From NCBI GenBank assembly GCA_015234465.1, contig JADGNA010000006.1, positions 1 to 64,000 of the forward strand: a stretch of 64,000 nucleotides of DNA. The letters are read 5' to 3'. Position numbers and translations under genes: made by a program. The DNA comes from Salinibacterium sp. (GTDB taxonomy: Bacteria; Actinomycetota; Actinomycetes; Actinomycetales; Microbacteriaceae). Below, in pieces: positions 17,987-27,820 of the stretch (its first letter is position 1; the number at the start of each line of letters is the position of its first letter). The notes beneath the pieces are model-generated. The model ran no database searches. It saw nothing but the letters and a program-made list of their open reading frames with translations, and was not told the DNA's origin.

Positions 17987-18441
17987 TCGGTACTTCCTTC
18001 TGTCGTGTCGCGGTGACCGGTGGAACCAAACCCCGCCGTGCCCCGCTGTGTCTCGTCGAGTTCCTTCACGCTTGCGAACTCCGCTCTCGTGACCGGCATC
18101 ACGATCAACTGGGCGATACGGTCGCCCGCCTCAATCGAGAACGGCTCTTCAGCATCCGTATTGAGCAGGGTGACCCGCAACTCTCCACGATAACCGGCAT
18201 CCACCGTGCCCGGGCTGTTTACGATCGTGATGCCGTGGCGCGCGGCGAGCCCGCTTCGCGGGACCACGAACGCCGCGTAGCCGGGGGGAAGCGCTATCGA
18301 GACGCCCGTTCCGACCGTGGCACGGCACCCAGGTGCCAGCACGAGGGACTCGGCCGCCCTCAGGTCCGCGCCAGCATCGCCTGGATGCGCATAGGCCGGG
18401 ACATAGGCGCCCACGATGGGGACTCTGACGGTATCGACCAC
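17983..18441 (-). CDS. dut: dUTP diphosphatase
   Basis: 152-residue trimeric-type dUTPase that hydrolyses dUTP to dUMP and pyrophosphate, keeping uracil out of DNA. The five family motifs are present: PGDAGADLRA, PRSGLAARHGI, the nucleotide pocket NSPGTVDAGYRGEL with the catalytic Asp, GDRIAQLIV, and the C-terminal RGTAGFGSTG lid. GTG start at 18441. First gene of an overlapping dut-DUF3710-DUF3159 operon. Confidence 0.96.
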   Translation of the reverse strand: MVDTVRVPIVGAYVPAYAHPGDAGADLRAAESLVLAPGCRATVGTGVSIALPPGYAAFVVPRSGLAARHGITIVNSPGTVDAGYRGELRVTLLNTDAEEPFSIEAGDRIAQLIVMPVTRAEFASVKELDETQRGTAGFGSTGHRDTTEGSTE

Positions 18442-18497
18442 GACACGAGAGTAGTCCAGTGAGGATGGACCGATGAAAAGTCTGGTCGAATAGAGGT

Positions 18498-18941
18498 ATG
18501 TCCCGCTACAACGAGCGGCAGTGGCCGTCTTTCGCCCTGCTGTTCGCCCTCATCCTGCTGCTGCCCGCGACCCTCCTTGTCTTCGTGCCGATCGACACGC
18601 GAGTCGGCATCGTCGTCGCGGTGCTCCTCTATATGGGAGTCACGGCAGTGCTCGTGATGTCATCGCGGAGAATCGCCGTGAACGACGAGGGCCTCACAGT
18701 GGGGCCCGCGCACCTTCCGCACGACGCCATCGGTGAGGTCGCATCATTCGAGGGCGAAGAAGCGACCGCCGAACGAGGTGTGCGCCTGGATGCGCGGGCC
18801 TGGCTCGCGATCAGGGGCGGCATCTCGCCGGTGGTCAGGGTCCAGGTGCTCGACCCTGCCGACCCGACACCCTACTGGCTCGTCTCGACGCGGAAGCCGC
18901 AGCAGTTGGAGCAGGCACTCAACGCCGCGAAACGCTCCTAG
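18498..18941 (+). CDS. DUF3093 membrane protein
   Basis: 147-residue protein with two N-terminal membrane helices (about residues 11-30 and 35-55) and a cytoplasmic domain ending in DPADPTPYWLVSTRKPQQLEQAL, characteristic of DUF3093. The family is actinobacterial and commonly sits opposite dut, as here (56 bp between the divergent starts). Function unknown. Confidence 0.88.
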   Translation: MSRYNERQWPSFALLFALILLLPATLLVFVPIDTRVGIVVAVLLYMGVTAVLVMSSRRIAVNDEGLTVGPAHLPHDAIGEVASFEGEEATAERGVRLDARAWLAIRGGISPVVRVQVLDPADPTPYWLVSTRKPQQLEQALNAAKRS

Positions 18942-18951
18942 CGAGCTGCGA

Positions 18952-19245
18952 TCAGGCAGCGCACTCGAGGCAGATCGCCCCGAGCTTCTCCTGGTGATCG
19001 ATCTGCGAGCGGTGCTTCACGAGGAAGCAGCTGATGCAGGTGAACTCGTCGGCCTGCGGCGGCAGCACGACGACATCGAGATCCATGTCTGAAAGGTCGG
19101 CTCCCGGAAGCTCGAAACCGCCAGGATTGTCAGCGTCATCAGAGTCGACAACGCCGGACATCTTGTCCGGCACACGCTCCTTCAGTGCCTCGATGCTCTC
19201 AGAATCATCGTCGGTCTTACGAGGTGCGTCGTAGTCGGTTGCCAT
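18952..19245 (-). CDS. DUF4193 small zinc-binding protein
   Basis: 97-residue acidic protein beginning MATDYDAPRKTDDDSES and ending in a CxxC-x(17)-CxxC arrangement (CISCFLVKH ... CLECAA), probably a zinc site. This is the conserved actinobacterial DUF4193. It is usually found near dut and sepH. Function unknown. The frame stays open far upstream, but only the part from ATG 19245 is family-like. Its tail faces the end of DUF3093 with 10 bp between them. Confidence 0.9.
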   Translation of the reverse strand: MATDYDAPRKTDDDSESIEALKERVPDKMSGVVDSDDADNPGGFELPGADLSDMDLDVVVLPPQADEFTCISCFLVKHRSQIDHQEKLGAICLECAA

Positions 19246-19294
19246 GCCCATCCAGTCTTGGTACTTGCCGATCAGTCTGAATCGGCGGCGACAG

Positions 19295-19322
19295 TTTGCC
19301 TTATTCGAATCTGAATAGCAAA
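19295..19322. promoter_or_regulatory. Inverted repeat between DUF4193 and sepH
   Basis: AT-rich imperfect inverted repeat in the 198-bp divergent gap. The arms TTTGC..TATTC and GAATAGCAAA flank GAATCT, with a 2-nt bulge. The position is suitable for an operator or promoter serving one or both divergent genes. Nothing identifies a regulator. Confidence 0.35.
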
Positions 19323-19443
19323 CGAACTCGGAAGCCCGGGTCCATGCCATGCCAACTCGCGGCGCGCCCGCCGTATTCCCGGTTATCCGCGGACGTCGTG
19401 AGACTCTATAGAGCAACCCGCGACAGTCTGAAGGGCGATCAGC

Positions 19444-20541
19444 ATGCATGACCTGAGAGTCATCGGAGTCGAGAACGATGCGCTCCTCGCGAGCGCCGAC
19501 GACGGCACCCGCTACCGGATCCAAATCGACGATGAGACCTACTCGATGTTGCGCCGCAAGGCCGCCACCCCGGTCGGCGAGCGGCGGATCGCCCCGCGCG
19601 ACATCCAGTCCCATATTCGAGCGGGCATGTCGGCGCAGGAAGTCGCTGAGATGACCGGCGCACCCCTCGAGTACGTCGAGAAGTTCGAAGGCCCCGTCCT
19701 CGCCGAGCGACAGTTCGTCGTCACGGCGGCGATGGCCGTGCCGGTCAGCACTGCGAGCGACACCGGCCCCCTTGCAGGGGCGAACTTCGGCGCTGTCATG
19801 GAGGAACGGCTCGAGGAGATCGGTGCCGCGGACATCGAGTGGGCGAGCTGGAAGGATCCCGACACGGGATGGATCGTCAAGCTCACCTTCAGCGCTGACG
19901 AGGTCGAGCACGATGCCCGGTGGCAGTTCGACCCCAAGAAGACCACCCTGGCTCCGCTCAACAGCGAGGCGACGCGGTTGAGCCAGCAGGGAGAGGTGGC
20001 TGGCACGCTCATCCCGCGCCTGCGCGCTGTGCCCGTGGATCGTTCACCGGACACGACTCGCTTCGACAGCGGGGCCTTCACTGCGGCGGACCTCGAAGCG
20101 CGGGACACCGCGCCCTACGCGGATGCGATTCCATTCGGACGCGGTGCGCAGTCGATTTCTCCCTCTGCCATCAACACCGACGAGCCGCAGGGCGACAGTG
20201 GCAACACGGCCGACCTGCTTGAGGCGCTTCGCCGGCGTCGCGGTGAGCGGGAATCCTCGCCGAGCATTGATGCCGAGGAGCCTCGCTCTGCCCACCCGTC
20301 AACCGGGAGCATCCGCGTCATCGACATTCCGCTCGACGACTTCAACGACGACGAGGAGCGCTCAGGCTCGGAGGCGCCGAACGGTGCAGCCCAGCCGCAG
20401 CTCTTCTCGAACTCACAGAAAGACCAGCCGCGTGCACCATCGAAGAGCGAGCCAGCGCAGCCGAAGTCGCAGCGCCGTGGCCGCGTCTCGATGCCGAGCT
20501 GGGACGACATCGTCTTCGGGGCGAAGGCCGACGACGACTGA
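19444..20541 (+). CDS. sepH: Septation protein SepH
   Basis: 365-residue actinobacterial cell-division protein. The N-terminal DUF3071 domain (MHDLRVIGVENDALLASADDG ... RIAPRDIQSHIRAGMSAQEVA) contains the helix-turn-helix reported in Streptomyces SepH. The remaining half is long, Ser/Glu/Pro-rich and predicted disordered, ending in a conserved short motif MPSWDDIVFG. SepH is known to bind FtsZ and promote assembly of FtsZ filaments. It is the only gene of its strand until parC. Confidence 0.92.
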   Translation: MHDLRVIGVENDALLASADDGTRYRIQIDDETYSMLRRKAATPVGERRIAPRDIQSHIRAGMSAQEVAEMTGAPLEYVEKFEGPVLAERQFVVTAAMAVPVSTASDTGPLAGANFGAVMEERLEEIGAADIEWASWKDPDTGWIVKLTFSADEVEHDARWQFDPKKTTLAPLNSEATRLSQQGEVAGTLIPRLRAVPVDRSPDTTRFDSGAFTAADLEARDTAPYADAIPFGRGAQSISPSAINTDEPQGDSGNTADLLEALRRRRGERESSPSIDAEEPRSAHPSTGSIRVIDIPLDDFNDDEERSGSEAPNGAAQPQLFSNSQKDQPRAPSKSEPAQPKSQRRGRVSMPSWDDIVFGAKADDD

Positions 20542-20552
20542 CGCGAATGGCG

Positions 20553-21692
20553 TCAGGCGAACGCGCCGAAGCGGATGAGGGGCACGGTGGTCTCCTCGGG
20601 TCCGAGCGAGCCGTGCTGCCCGACCATCGCGAGGGCTGACTGCGAGGCAGTGCGACTGTCGTAGTAGGCGATCCTCTTGCGCGCGGCGACGAACACGTCA
20701 CCGAGACGCGGGGCCACCTCGTCATCCACGACCGCGCCGAACCACCCTGCGCCGATCGCATCCTCGCGGGTCACGACCCATGAGCGCTGGGACTCGGATG
20801 CCTCCCAGCGGCGGAGAAGCTCGTCTCGTTCAGCCGGCGAAAGACCCGGCTCCAAGTGCAGTTGCAGGCATCGCGGCTCCCCCGCGACGGCAACGACACC
20901 GTCGAGCAGCCCGTCGATCTCGTCGAACATCACGTGGCCGGATGGCGGTACGTCAACCATTCCGTGGTCGGCCGTGATGAGGATGCCCTCGCCACGGCGC
21001 GGAGTAGCGACGAAACTGCGGACCGCGGCGTCGAGCTCCTCGAGCGCCGCCAGCCACCGCTCGGACTCCCAGCCATAGCGATGCGCGACCTGGTCGAGCT
21101 CTGGCACGTAGACATACGCCAGTCCCCCGCCCGCGGCATCCAGTTGTGCTCGCGCCACGTGCAGGCGCTCCGAGAGCTCGGCAGCCACGGCGTAGTCGGC
21201 GCCGCGAAGGATCGCTCGAGTGAAGCCGGAATCCTCGTAGCGTGCGGCCCCTACGGCGATCGATGCGACACCGCGATCACGTGCGATCTCGAACTGCGTC
21301 CGACATCGTTGCCAGCTGGCGGGGTCAAGTGCGCCACCCCAGCCGTTCAGCTGGTTCAGCACGATGCCCGTGCCCGGGTGGCGAACGGAGTAGCCGACCA
21401 TGCCATGCGTGCCGGGCGGGGTCCCCGTCGTCAGGGTGGTGAGCGCCGCCGCCGTCGTCGTCGGAAAGCCCGACTGCAGCTTGAAGGAAGGGGCACTCGC
21501 CAGCGTTCTCGCATGGCCGGCTCGCGATGCCAGCATGTGCGAACCGAGCCCGTCGATGACGAGGAGGATCGCCTTGCTCACGGGAGGAAGACCAAGCCCA
21601 TTCTGCTCGCCACGAACCGCCCCGAGCATGGCCGGCAACACGTCGGCGAGGCTAAACCGGTGAGAGAACGGCGCCGGTAGCATGGCAGCCAT
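20553..21692 (-). CDS. Alkaline phosphatase superfamily protein (nucleotide pyrophosphatase-like)
   Basis: 379-residue soluble protein of the phosphodiesterase/nucleotide pyrophosphatase branch. Metal-site motifs are [13 protein letters not shown], the Thr nucleophile region [25 protein letters not shown], and [21 protein letters not shown] supplies further ligands. Homologues are found next to parC and sepH in actinobacteria. The substrate is unknown. ATG at 21692 has GGGAG ten bases upstream; a second ATG at 21683 is possible. The start lies only 3 bp from that of parC on the other strand. Confidence 0.88.
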   Translation of the reverse strand: MAAMLPAPFSHRFSLADVLPAMLGAVRGEQNGLGLPPVSKAILLVIDGLGSHMLASRAGHARTLASAPSFKLQSGFPTTTAAALTTLTTGTPPGTHGMVGYSVRHPGTGIVLNQLNGWGGALDPASWQRCRTQFEIARDRGVASIAVGAARYEDSGFTRAILRGADYAVAAELSERLHVARAQLDAAGGGLAYVYVPELDQVAHRYGWESERWLAALEELDAAVRSFVATPRRGEGILITADHGMVDVPPSGHVMFDEIDGLLDGVVAVAGEPRCLQLHLEPGLSPAERDELLRRWEASESQRSWVVTREDAIGAGWFGAVVDDEVAPRLGDVFVAARKRIAYYDSRTASQSALAMVGQHGSLGPEETTVPLIRFGAFA

Positions 21693-21695
21693 ACT

Positions 21696-24146
21696 ATGAC
21701 TACTCCCGCACACAGCGCCGCTGACGAGCGTATTGACGACATCGATCTCGCGACAGAGATGGAGGGCTCGTTCCTCGAATACGCCTACTCCGTCATCTAT
21801 TCCCGAGCCCTTCCGGATGCGCGGGACGGGCTCAAGCCGGTGCAGCGCCGCATCCTGTTCCAGATGACCGAGATGGGCCTGCGGCCTGACCGTGGACATG
21901 TGAAGTCGGCGCGCGTTGTCGGTGACGTCATGGGCAAGCTGCACCCCCACGGCGATGCCTCCATCTACGACGCGATGGTGCGCCTGAACCAGCCGTTCAT
22001 CATGCGGGTCCCGCTGATCGATGGTCATGGCAACTTCGGATCCCTCGATGACGGGCCCGCTGCCCCGCGCTACACGGAAGCGCGCCTGACGGCGGCGGCG
22101 CTTGCCCTCACGGCAGACCTCGACGAAGACGTCGTCGACTTCGTGCCGAATTACGACAACCAGCTGATGCAGCCGGAGGTGCTGCCCTCCGCGTTCCCCA
22201 ACCTGCTCGTCAACGGCGCCACCGGCATCGCCGTGGGCATGGCGACCAACATGGCGCCCCACAACCTCATCGAGGTCGTCGGTGCCGCACGCCACCTGCT
22301 CGAACACCCAGACGCCACCCTCGAGGAACTCATGGCGTATGTTCCGGGACCCGACCTGCCGAGCGGTGGCACCATCATGGGGCTGAGCGGCGTCCGCGAT
22401 GCGTATGCCACGGGTCGCGGCAGCTTCAAGACGCGCGCACGGGTCTCGATAGAGCCGGTGACTGCCCGAAAGATGGGCCTCGTCGTGTCGGAGCTGCCCT
22501 ACATGGTCGGCACCGAGAAGGTCATCGAGAAGATCAAGGACGGCGTGAGCTCCAAGAAGCTCAGCGGGATCTCGGATGTCGCGGACCTGACCGACCGCAA
22601 GCGTGGCCTGCGACTCGTCATCGGCATCAAGACGGGCTTCAACCCACAGGCCGTGCTCGAGCAGCTCTACAAGTACACGCCGCTCGAGGAACAGTTCAAC
22701 ATCAACAACGTTGCCCTCGTCGACGGTGGGCCCCAGACCCTCGGCCTCAAGCAGCTCCTGCAGGTGTACCTCGACCACCGCATGAGCGTCACGACCCGCC
22801 GCAGCCGCTATCGGCTCGACCGTCGGCGCGAGCGCCTGCACCTCGTCGAGGGATTGCTCATCGCGATCCTCGACATCGACGAGGTCATCCAGGTCATCCG
22901 CTCCTCCGACGACTCTGAGCAGGCCCGCGCCCGGCTCCGGGACGTGTTCGACCTGAGTGAGGTGCAGGCGGAGTACATCCTCGAGCTGCGGTTGCGACGG
23001 CTCACCAAGTTCTCTCGCATCGAGCTTGAGGCCGAGCGGGACTCGTTGAAGGCCGAGATAGCTGAGCTCGAGCGGCTGCTCGCCGACCCCGCGCTCCTCC
23101 GTGCTCTCGTCTCGAGCGAACTTGAGGACGTCGCCGAACGCTTCGGCACGCCACGTCGCACGATGCTGACTGAAGCGGCCCCGAGCCTCGCGACATCCGG
23201 GCGTTCCAAGACCGCGCCCGTGCTCGAGATCGCCGACGTGCCCTGCCGGGTGCTGCTCTCCACGACCGGTCGCCTCGTGCGGGTCGACTACCCCGAAGGC
23301 CCCGTCGAGCCGATCCCGGCACCGGCGCGCAGGAGCAAGCACGACGCGATCCTCTCGGAAGTGGTGACCACGAGTCGCAGCGAGATCGGGGCTGTGACCA
23401 ACCTGGGCAGGATCGTGCGCCTCTCCCCTGTCGACCTGCCGGTCGTCCCCGGAAATTCGGTGCAGCTGGCCGCCGGCCGCAAGATCGCCGAGTACATGGG
23501 CCTCGACCGGAAGGAACGGGTCCTGGCCCTCGTGCCCCTCGAGAGCGAGATTCCCCTGGCTCTCGGCACCCGCGGCGGAATCGTCAAGCGCGTGACACCC
23601 GGCGACGTGCCCAACAAGCCCGAGTTCGAAGCGATCTCCCTCAAGCAGGGCGACGAGGTCGTCGGCGCTGGACTCGCGCCGGACGATGCCGAACTCGTGT
23701 TCATCACCTCGGACGCGCAGCTGCTGCGCTTCTCCGCTACCGCCGTGCGCCCGCAGGGGCGTTCAGCGGGAGGCATGGCGGGCATTCGAGTCTCGACGGG
23801 CGCTTCAGTGATCAGTTTCGCGGTGCTGACAGACCCCGACGCGACGGTCGTCGCCACGGTCTCCGGCTCCGCGGCGACGATCCCTGGCACGGACCCCGGA
23901 CGCGCCAAGGTGTCGCGCCTGAGTGAGTTCCCTGCGAAGGGTCGCGCGACGGGCGGTGTGCGGGCGCACTCCTTCCTCAAGGGTGAAGACAGCCTGACGC
24001 TCGCCTGGGCCGGTGCTGCGCCAGCGCACGCCGTATCGTCAGACGGAGCCGCGCGCGTCCTCCCAGATGCCAGTGCCCGCCGCGACGCCTCCGGTGTGCC
24101 ACTCGACGCCGTCGTCGCGTCGATAGGCTCCGCGCTCGGGCACTGA
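21696..24146 (+). CDS. parC: DNA topoisomerase IV subunit A
   Basis: 816-residue type IIA topoisomerase A subunit that cuts and rejoins DNA to decatenate daughter chromosomes. [31 protein letters not shown] and the catalytic Tyr in [12 protein letters not shown] are visible. A coiled-coil tower follows, and a C-terminal beta-pinwheel has degenerate blades (for example [12 protein letters not shown]) rather than the gyrase box QRRGGRG, which favours ParC over GyrA. It is convergent with parE. The start has no Shine-Dalgarno and the message may be leaderless. Confidence 0.92.
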   Translation: MTTPAHSAADERIDDIDLATEMEGSFLEYAYSVIYSRALPDARDGLKPVQRRILFQMTEMGLRPDRGHVKSARVVGDVMGKLHPHGDASIYDAMVRLNQPFIMRVPLIDGHGNFGSLDDGPAAPRYTEARLTAAALALTADLDEDVVDFVPNYDNQLMQPEVLPSAFPNLLVNGATGIAVGMATNMAPHNLIEVVGAARHLLEHPDATLEELMAYVPGPDLPSGGTIMGLSGVRDAYATGRGSFKTRARVSIEPVTARKMGLVVSELPYMVGTEKVIEKIKDGVSSKKLSGISDVADLTDRKRGLRLVIGIKTGFNPQAVLEQLYKYTPLEEQFNINNVALVDGGPQTLGLKQLLQVYLDHRMSVTTRRSRYRLDRRRERLHLVEGLLIAILDIDEVIQVIRSSDDSEQARARLRDVFDLSEVQAEYILELRLRRLTKFSRIELEAERDSLKAEIAELERLLADPALLRALVSSELEDVAERFGTPRRTMLTEAAPSLATSGRSKTAPVLEIADVPCRVLLSTTGRLVRVDYPEGPVEPIPAPARRSKHDAILSEVVTTSRSEIGAVTNLGRIVRLSPVDLPVVPGNSVQLAAGRKIAEYMGLDRKERVLALVPLESEIPLALGTRGGIVKRVTPGDVPNKPEFEAISLKQGDEVVGAGLAPDDAELVFITSDAQLLRFSATAVRPQGRSAGGMAGIRVSTGASVISFAVLTDPDATVVATVSGSAATIPGTDPGRAKVSRLSEFPAKGRATGGVRAHSFLKGEDSLTLAWAGAAPAHAVSSDGAARVLPDASARRDASGVPLDAVVASIGSALGH

Positions 24147-24156
24147 GGCCATCCGT

Positions 24157-24181
24157 GGCGATGCGTGAGTCGCATCACCAC
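24157..24181. terminator. Hairpin between convergent parC and parE
   Basis: A 10-bp stem with one mismatch (arms TGGCGATGCG and CGCATCACCA, loop TGAGT) in the 50-bp space between two stop codons. Probably a shared terminator. Confidence 0.6.
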
Positions 24182-24196
24182 GCGCAGCGGATGCGA

Positions 24197-26278
24197 TCAG
24201 ACGTCGATGCGGTCGCGGCTCAGTGCCTGTGATCCCTCGATGATGAACTCCTTGCGCGGGGCGACATCGTTGCCCATGAGCAGCTCGAACACCTTCTCGG
24301 CGCCGGCAGCATCTGCGATGTTGACGCGGCGAAGCGTGCGCTGTGCCCTGTCCATCGTTGTCGTCGCCAGCTGGTCGGCATCCATCTCGCCGAGGCCCTT
24401 GTATCGCTGGATCGGGTCCTGGTAGCGCTTGCCCGACTTCTTCAGTTGCTTGAGCACGCCCTGGAGTTCCGCTTCGGAGTACGTGTAGATCGTCTCGTTC
24501 GGCTTGGATCCCGGGTTCATGACGACCACGCGATGCAGGGGCGGCACCGCTGCGTAGATGCGTCCATCGCGGATCATCTCGGGCATGTAGCGGAAGAAGA
24601 GCGTCAGCAGGAGGGTGCGGATGTGGGCACCGTCGACATCCGCGTCGCTCATGATGATGACCTTGCCGTAGCGGGCGGACGAGAGGTCGAAACTGCGGCC
24701 CGAACCCGCCCCGATCACCTGGATGATCGACGCGCACTCCGCGTTCGAGAGCATGTCGGACACCGATGCCTTCTGCACGTTCAGGATCTTTCCCCTGATT
24801 GGGAGGAGGGCCTGGTACTCGCTGTCGCGGGCCAGCTTCGCGGTGCCGAGGGCGGAGTCACCCTCGACGATGAAGAGCTCGCTGTTGGCCACGTCGTTGC
24901 TGCGGCAGTCAACGAGCTTGGCGGGAAGCGTCGAGTTCTCGAGCGCGTTCTTGCGCCGCTGGGTCTCCTTGTGCGCTCGTGCGGAGACCCGGGACTTCAT
25001 CTCGGCGACGATCTTCTCGAGGACGAGGGCGCTCTGCGCCTTGTCGTCGCGCTTGCTGGAGCCGAAGCGCTCCTTCATCTCCTTCGCGATGACACCGGCG
25101 ACGATCGAACGCACCGCGGGCGTGCCGAGGATCTCCTTCGTCTGACCCTCGAACTGAGGCTCGGGCAGGCGAACCGTCAGCACGGCCGTGAGGCCGGCGA
25201 GGATGTCGTCCTTCTCGAGCTTGTCGTTGCCGACCTTCAGGCGGCGCGCATTCTGCTCGACCTGTGCGCGCAGGAACTTCATCATCCCCTGTTCGAAACC
25301 GGACTGGTGCGTGCCACCCTTGGGCGTCGCGATGATGTTCACGAAGCTGCGGAAGACAGTGTCGTAGCCGGTGCCCCAGCGCAGCGCGACGTCGACCTCG
25401 CAACTGCGCTCGAGTTCCGTCGCCACCATGTGGCCCTTGTCGTCGAGCACGGGCACCGTCTCGGTGAATGTGCCGGTGCCGGTCATGCGCCAGGTGGAGG
25501 TCAGTGCGGTGTCAGGCGCGAGGTAGTCAACGAACTCCGAAATGCCGCCGTCGAAGCGGAACGAGTCGCTGAGTTCCTCGCTGCCGCGCCGGTCTGTGAC
25601 GGTGAGCGTGAGGCCATCCACGAGGAACGCGGTCTGGCGTGCTCGCGCCATGAGCTCGTCGGTCTGGAATGCCGCGCCGCGCGTGAAGATCTGCGGGTCG
25701 GCCCAGTAGCGCACTCGGGTGCCCGTGACACCCTTGGCGACCTTGCCGACGACCCTGAGTTCGCTCCCCTTCTCGAAGGGCGTGAAGGGAGCATCCGGGC
25801 GGGGCTCGCCGTCGTCCTTGAAGATGCCGGGTTCGCCGCGGTGGAAGGACATCGCCCAGGTCTTGCCTCCGCGATCCACCTCGACGTCGAGCCGCTCCGA
25901 CAAGGCGTTGACGACGGATGCGCCCACGCCGTGGAGACCGCCGGAGGATGCGTACGAGCCACTACCGAACTTGCCGCCGGCGTGCAGCTTGGTGAAGACG
26001 ACCTCCACGCCCGAGAGGCCGGTCTTCGGCTCTGCGTCGACAGGGATTCCTCGGGCACGGTCCCGGACCTCGACGCTGCCGTCGCCGTGCAGCACGATAT
26101 CGATCGAGTCCCCGTGGCCGGCCAGGGCCTCATCGACTGAGTTGTCGATGATCTCCCAGAGGCAATGCATGAGCCCGCGCGAATCCGTCGAACCGATGTA
26201 CATGCCGGGCCTCTTGCGCACGGCCTCCAAGCCCTCGAGCACCGAGAGGTGGCGGGCGGAATAGTCGGAACTCGACAA
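24197..26278 (-). CDS. parE: DNA topoisomerase IV subunit B
   Basis: 693-residue ATPase subunit of topoisomerase IV. The GHKL ATP site shows EIIDNSVDEALAGH, DRARGIPVD and GGLHGVGASVVNALS; the TOPRIM domain shows FIVEGDSALGTAK and IIMSDADVDGAHI. The C-terminal signature is RYKGLGEMDADQL. The length fits the short actinobacterial ParE. It faces parC tail to tail, and the subunits are expressed from separate promoters. The 237 bp upstream to the DUF7455 gene hold no other gene. Confidence 0.94.
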   Translation of the reverse strand: MSSSDYSARHLSVLEGLEAVRKRPGMYIGSTDSRGLMHCLWEIIDNSVDEALAGHGDSIDIVLHGDGSVEVRDRARGIPVDAEPKTGLSGVEVVFTKLHAGGKFGSGSYASSGGLHGVGASVVNALSERLDVEVDRGGKTWAMSFHRGEPGIFKDDGEPRPDAPFTPFEKGSELRVVGKVAKGVTGTRVRYWADPQIFTRGAAFQTDELMARARQTAFLVDGLTLTVTDRRGSEELSDSFRFDGGISEFVDYLAPDTALTSTWRMTGTGTFTETVPVLDDKGHMVATELERSCEVDVALRWGTGYDTVFRSFVNIIATPKGGTHQSGFEQGMMKFLRAQVEQNARRLKVGNDKLEKDDILAGLTAVLTVRLPEPQFEGQTKEILGTPAVRSIVAGVIAKEMKERFGSSKRDDKAQSALVLEKIVAEMKSRVSARAHKETQRRKNALENSTLPAKLVDCRSNDVANSELFIVEGDSALGTAKLARDSEYQALLPIRGKILNVQKASVSDMLSNAECASIIQVIGAGSGRSFDLSSARYGKVIIMSDADVDGAHIRTLLLTLFFRYMPEMIRDGRIYAAVPPLHRVVVMNPGSKPNETIYTYSEAELQGVLKQLKKSGKRYQDPIQRYKGLGEMDADQLATTTMDRAQRTLRRVNIADAAGAEKVFELLMGNDVAPRKEFIIEGSQALSRDRIDV

Positions 26279-26515
26279 GAAGTGGACTCCTTCAGCTGGG
26301 AAAGCTTGAGCGCACGGAGGCCGGGAAACGGCTCGGGTTGCGCCGTCATCAAGCCTATCCAGCGCGAAGCAGGCGGGCCGGCATCGACACCCGCTCCCCG
26401 CCTGGCTACGCGGTGAGCGAAATGCGGCAGACGGATGCCCCCGATTCAGCCTTTGCGTGCTTGTATTGACCTACGGCGATCACTTCGTCGTAAGTCGAAG
26501 ACGGAGGAGGAACCC

Positions 26516-26740
26516 ATGTCTCAGATCTCAGCCGAGACGACGGAGCGAGACTCCTACCAGTTGACCGCTGCCGACCGTTGCGACAGCTGCGGGGCCCAGG
26601 CCTATATTCGAGTCGCGATCGGTGACAGCGAACTTCTGTTCTGCGCCCACCACGGGCGCCGTCACCAGGAGAAGCTCGAAGCTGTTGCTACAGAGTGGCT
26701 CGACGAGTCGAGCCGCCTGCTCGAAGACAGTAGGGTATAG
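26516..26740 (+). CDS. DUF7455 small zinc-finger protein
   Basis: 74-residue actinobacterial protein with a CDSCGAQAY...LLFCAHHGRRH arrangement, probably one zinc site (CxxC plus CxxH). The ending DESSRLLED is conserved. Found next to parE in many actinobacteria; function unknown. ATG at 26516 has a strong GGAGGAGG ribosome binding site. A TTGACC at 26466 may be the -35 of its promoter. Confidence 0.85.
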   Translation: MSQISAETTERDSYQLTAADRCDSCGAQAYIRVAIGDSELLFCAHHGRRHQEKLEAVATEWLDESSRLLEDSRV

Positions 26741-26749
26741 CTCCGCACG

Positions 26750-27820
26750 TCATTCCCCCGAGGCGCTGCCCACGTAGCGACGTGGCACGCCTCGGGCAAT
26801 GCGCGTGACGATCTCGTCACCGAGCGTGTCCGTCAGGTCTCCCCATTCCCGCACGGTCTGCTCTCCGCCCGCACCGGTTCCGAAGAGTGTGGCGATGTCA
26901 CCGGCGCACACCGTTTCATCCACCGCCACAAGCATGAAGTCGGTTCCGACATGGCGCACCGGGGCGCGGCGTCCTGCGATCGCCACAGAGACCCGGCCTG
27001 CCGCCTTCGCGGGGATGCCCTGTGCGTGTCCCAGGGCCAGCACCGCCATGCGCTCGCCACGCTCCGTGAATGTGCTCGTGACCTCCGAGGTCAGCGTCAT
27101 GACCGGGATGATCCCGATCTGAGACGGGGTGACGCCGTCGAAGGATGGGATGCCCCAGCAGTGCCCGCCCATCCGCACCATGTCGTACCTGATGTCGGAG
27201 CGCCGGAGGCCGGCGGAGCTGGCGGCGAGATGGCGCACCTCGAAGGCGACCCCGAGCTCGCCTGCGACCTCGATCGCTCGCTCGAAACGCCGCATGGACT
27301 CGGTGTCCTCGTCCTCTGATGCCTCCGCGATGTGCGACCACACGCCGGTGATCCGGATGCGTCCTGCATCGCGAAGCGAGCGCGCGAGGGATACGAGTGC
27401 TGGCCAGTCCTGCGGAGCAGCGCCATTGCGGTTCAAGCCGGTATCGATCTTCAGGTGTACGGATGCGGTGGCCGACCCCGCTGCATCCGCTATCGCCCGA
27501 AGTTCGTGCTGCTGGGAGACGCCAAGGTCGACCTGAGCGGCGACCGCCGCACTGAAGTCCTGGGAAGGGCCGTACTGCCAGGCCATGACCATGGTGTCGG
27601 TGCCGACGCCGGCCTCGCGGACGGCCAGGGCGGAATCCACGTCGAGAACGCCGATGCGCTGGGCGCCCGCCTCGACGGCTGCCCGAGCCATGGGCACGAG
27701 ACCGTGGCCGTAAGCGTCTGCCTTCAGCACGACCATAAACTCGGCGGGTGCGACTACTGAGCGCAGGTGCCTGACGTTCTTGCCGAACGCCGTGAGGTCG
27801 ACTATTGCCTCACTCGTCAT
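26750..27820 (-). CDS. Alanine racemase paralogue A: PLP lysine present, catalytic Tyr absent
   Basis: 356-residue fold-type III PLP protein of the Alr family. The barrel is well kept: VVLKADAYGHGL with the PLP lysine K33 and Y37, VHLKIDTGLNRNG (K124, R131), H163 in WSHIAEA, and R216 in YDMVRMGG. The C-terminal domain has lost the catalytic tyrosine of GYxDG (here GHAQG, H265), the preceding VSYG segment, and GRxCMDQ (here RHVGTDF). The Asn of the usual HxxNS is Ala, and the late Tyr of NYE is Asp. Alone it should be a poor racemase. The start at 27820 shares ATGA with the end of paralogue B and has GGAGG upstream; B carries exactly the missing C-terminal residues. Confidence 0.9.
   Translation of the reverse strand: MTSEAIVDLTAFGKNVRHLRSVVAPAEFMVVLKADAYGHGLVPMARAAVEAGAQRIGVLDVDSALAVREAGVGTDTMVMAWQYGPSQDFSAAVAAQVDLGVSQQHELRAIADAAGSATASVHLKIDTGLNRNGAAPQDWPALVSLARSLRDAGRIRITGVWSHIAEASEDEDTESMRRFERAIEVAGELGVAFEVRHLAASSAGLRRSDIRYDMVRMGGHCWGIPSFDGVTPSQIGIIPVMTLTSEVTSTFTERGERMAVLALGHAQGIPAKAAGRVSVAIAGRRAPVRHVGTDFMLVAVDETVCAGDIATLFGTGAGGEQTVREWGDLTDTLGDEIVTRIARGVPRRYVGSASGE

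Noticed and set aside
19246-19911. Long N-terminal extension of DUF4193
   Set aside because: It would lie antisense to sepH; the family sequence starts exactly at ATG 19245.
26279-26515. Possible hidden gene or RNA in the 237-bp gap upstream of parE
   Set aside because: No family-like frame and no clear RNA fold by eye; best read as divergent promoter region.
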